NCBI GenBank assembly: GCA_017476605.1
Contig: JAFUZM010000051.1
Span: 1-32,943 of the forward strand
Direction: 5' to 3'
Source: Clostridia bacterium
Lineage (GTDB): Bacteria; Bacillota; Clostridia; Christensenellales; Aristaeellaceae
DNA: 32,943 nt
The translations under genes were made by a program, and so were the position numbers. A model generated the notes under the pieces. It worked only from the letters and a program-made list of their open reading frames with translations, did no database searches and was not told the origin of the DNA. Numbering within the stretch: the stretch's first letter is position 1; each line of letters begins with the position of its first letter. Positions 32,625 through 32,943 of this stretch are shown here, one piece after another.

Positions 32625-32943
32625 ATGAAACACACGATGAAATGGGTACTCGTACTCGCAAGCATTCTGATGCTTCTGGCTATCTCTGTACAGGCTGAGA
32701 GCGTCACCATCAAGGTCTTCTCGAATCTCCCGGATCGGACATCCGGACAGGGCCTGGTGGAGCAGACCATTTTCGACCAGTATATGGCCGAGAACCCGAA
32801 CATAAAGATCGAAATCGAAGAGCTGGATGATGAGGCGTATAAGACGAAATTCAAGGCCTACACCAACAGCAAGCAGATGCCGGATCTGGTCAGCGTCTGG
32901 GGACAGCCGGGATTCATCAATGAGGTCATTGAGGCCGGACTGC
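32625..32943 (+). CDS. ABC transporter sugar-binding protein, N-terminal part (3' truncated by window edge)
   Basis: 106 codons are visible before the window ends. The N-terminus is a signal peptide (MKHTMKWVLVLASILMLL, cleavage after VQA) without a lipobox cysteine at the expected site. The following sequence (VTIKVFSNLPDRT, then YMAENPNIKIEIEELDDEAY, and MPDLVSVWGQ) is typical of family 1 extracellular solute-binding proteins for sugars, including the pairing of a conserved 'NPNIKIEIE' strand with the 'PDLV' strand. AGGAGG (32614-32619) is 5 bases before the ATG. It is transcribed from its own promoter after the GH105 gene, and permease genes would be expected beyond the window. It probably imports the oligosaccharide degraded by the operon. 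Confidence 0.88.
   Translation, partial: MKHTMKWVLVLASILMLLAISVQAESVTIKVFSNLPDRTSGQGLVEQTIFDQYMAENPNIKIEIEELDDEAYKTKFKAYTNSKQMPDLVSVWGQPGFINEVIEAGL

Noticed and set aside
1..32943. CRISPR arrays, tRNA or rRNA genes, transposases or integrases
   Set aside because: No regularly spaced repeats, cloverleaf-like sequences, rRNA segments or DDE/tyrosine recombinase motifs were recognised on either strand by reading; short tRNA-like genes could still be missed without a covariance search.

Overview
The window is bacterial. It looks like a Gram-positive member of the Firmicutes, probably an anaerobic gut or rumen Clostridia lineage. The reasons are AGGAGG-type ribosome binding sites throughout, sigma-A type promoters, the secA-prfB gene order with a programmed prfB frameshift, a DUF1461 gene next to tsaD, many short secretory signal peptides, and a pectin-type sugar operon with an ABC solute-binding protein. 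The lineage is inference; I recognised no species-specific marker.

Layout. 1-3866 (+): the end of a non-ribosomal peptide synthetase (adenylation, carrier and condensation domains) followed by a MATE exporter. 4038-9940 (+): secreted and membrane proteins, namely an SH3-like repeat protein, a secreted helical protein, a DUF5684 membrane protein, a CPBP-family membrane protease and a secreted M13 zinc endopeptidase. 9941-14629 (-): a disturbed region with two ATPase genes that have nuclease-like C-termini, a decayed partial copy of one of them, a decayed 3' fragment of the neighbouring alpha-glucosidase gene, and a perfect 27-bp inverted repeat. 14727-17797 (-): an overlapping pair, a GT4 glycosyltransferase and a GH13 alpha-glucosidase. 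17798-18114: a divergent promoter region.

18115-24782 (+): an alpha/beta hydrolase, then the housekeeping genes secA, prfB, a DUF1461 gene and tsaD. prfB needs a +1 frameshift, and its recoding stop is UAA instead of the usual UGA. 24783-25349: an AT-rich gap with four perfect DnaA boxes and repeated TAACAATTT elements. 25350-27032 (+): a third ATPase/nuclease-like gene. 27186-32517 (+): a compact catabolic operon of deoC, an SMP-30-like lactonase, an FGGY kinase, a zinc dehydrogenase and a GH105 unsaturated glycuronyl hydrolase. 32625-end (+): the start of a sugar ABC transporter solute-binding protein. Its promoter carries the same upstream element, at the same distance from the -10, as the operon promoter.

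How the parts work together. The 3' operon probably imports and degrades an unsaturated uronate-containing oligosaccharide. The GT4/GH13 pair probably handles glucosyl conjugates or alpha-glucans. The NRPS and MATE pair suggests synthesis and export of a small peptide. No rRNA, tRNA, CRISPR array, transposase or integrase was recognised.
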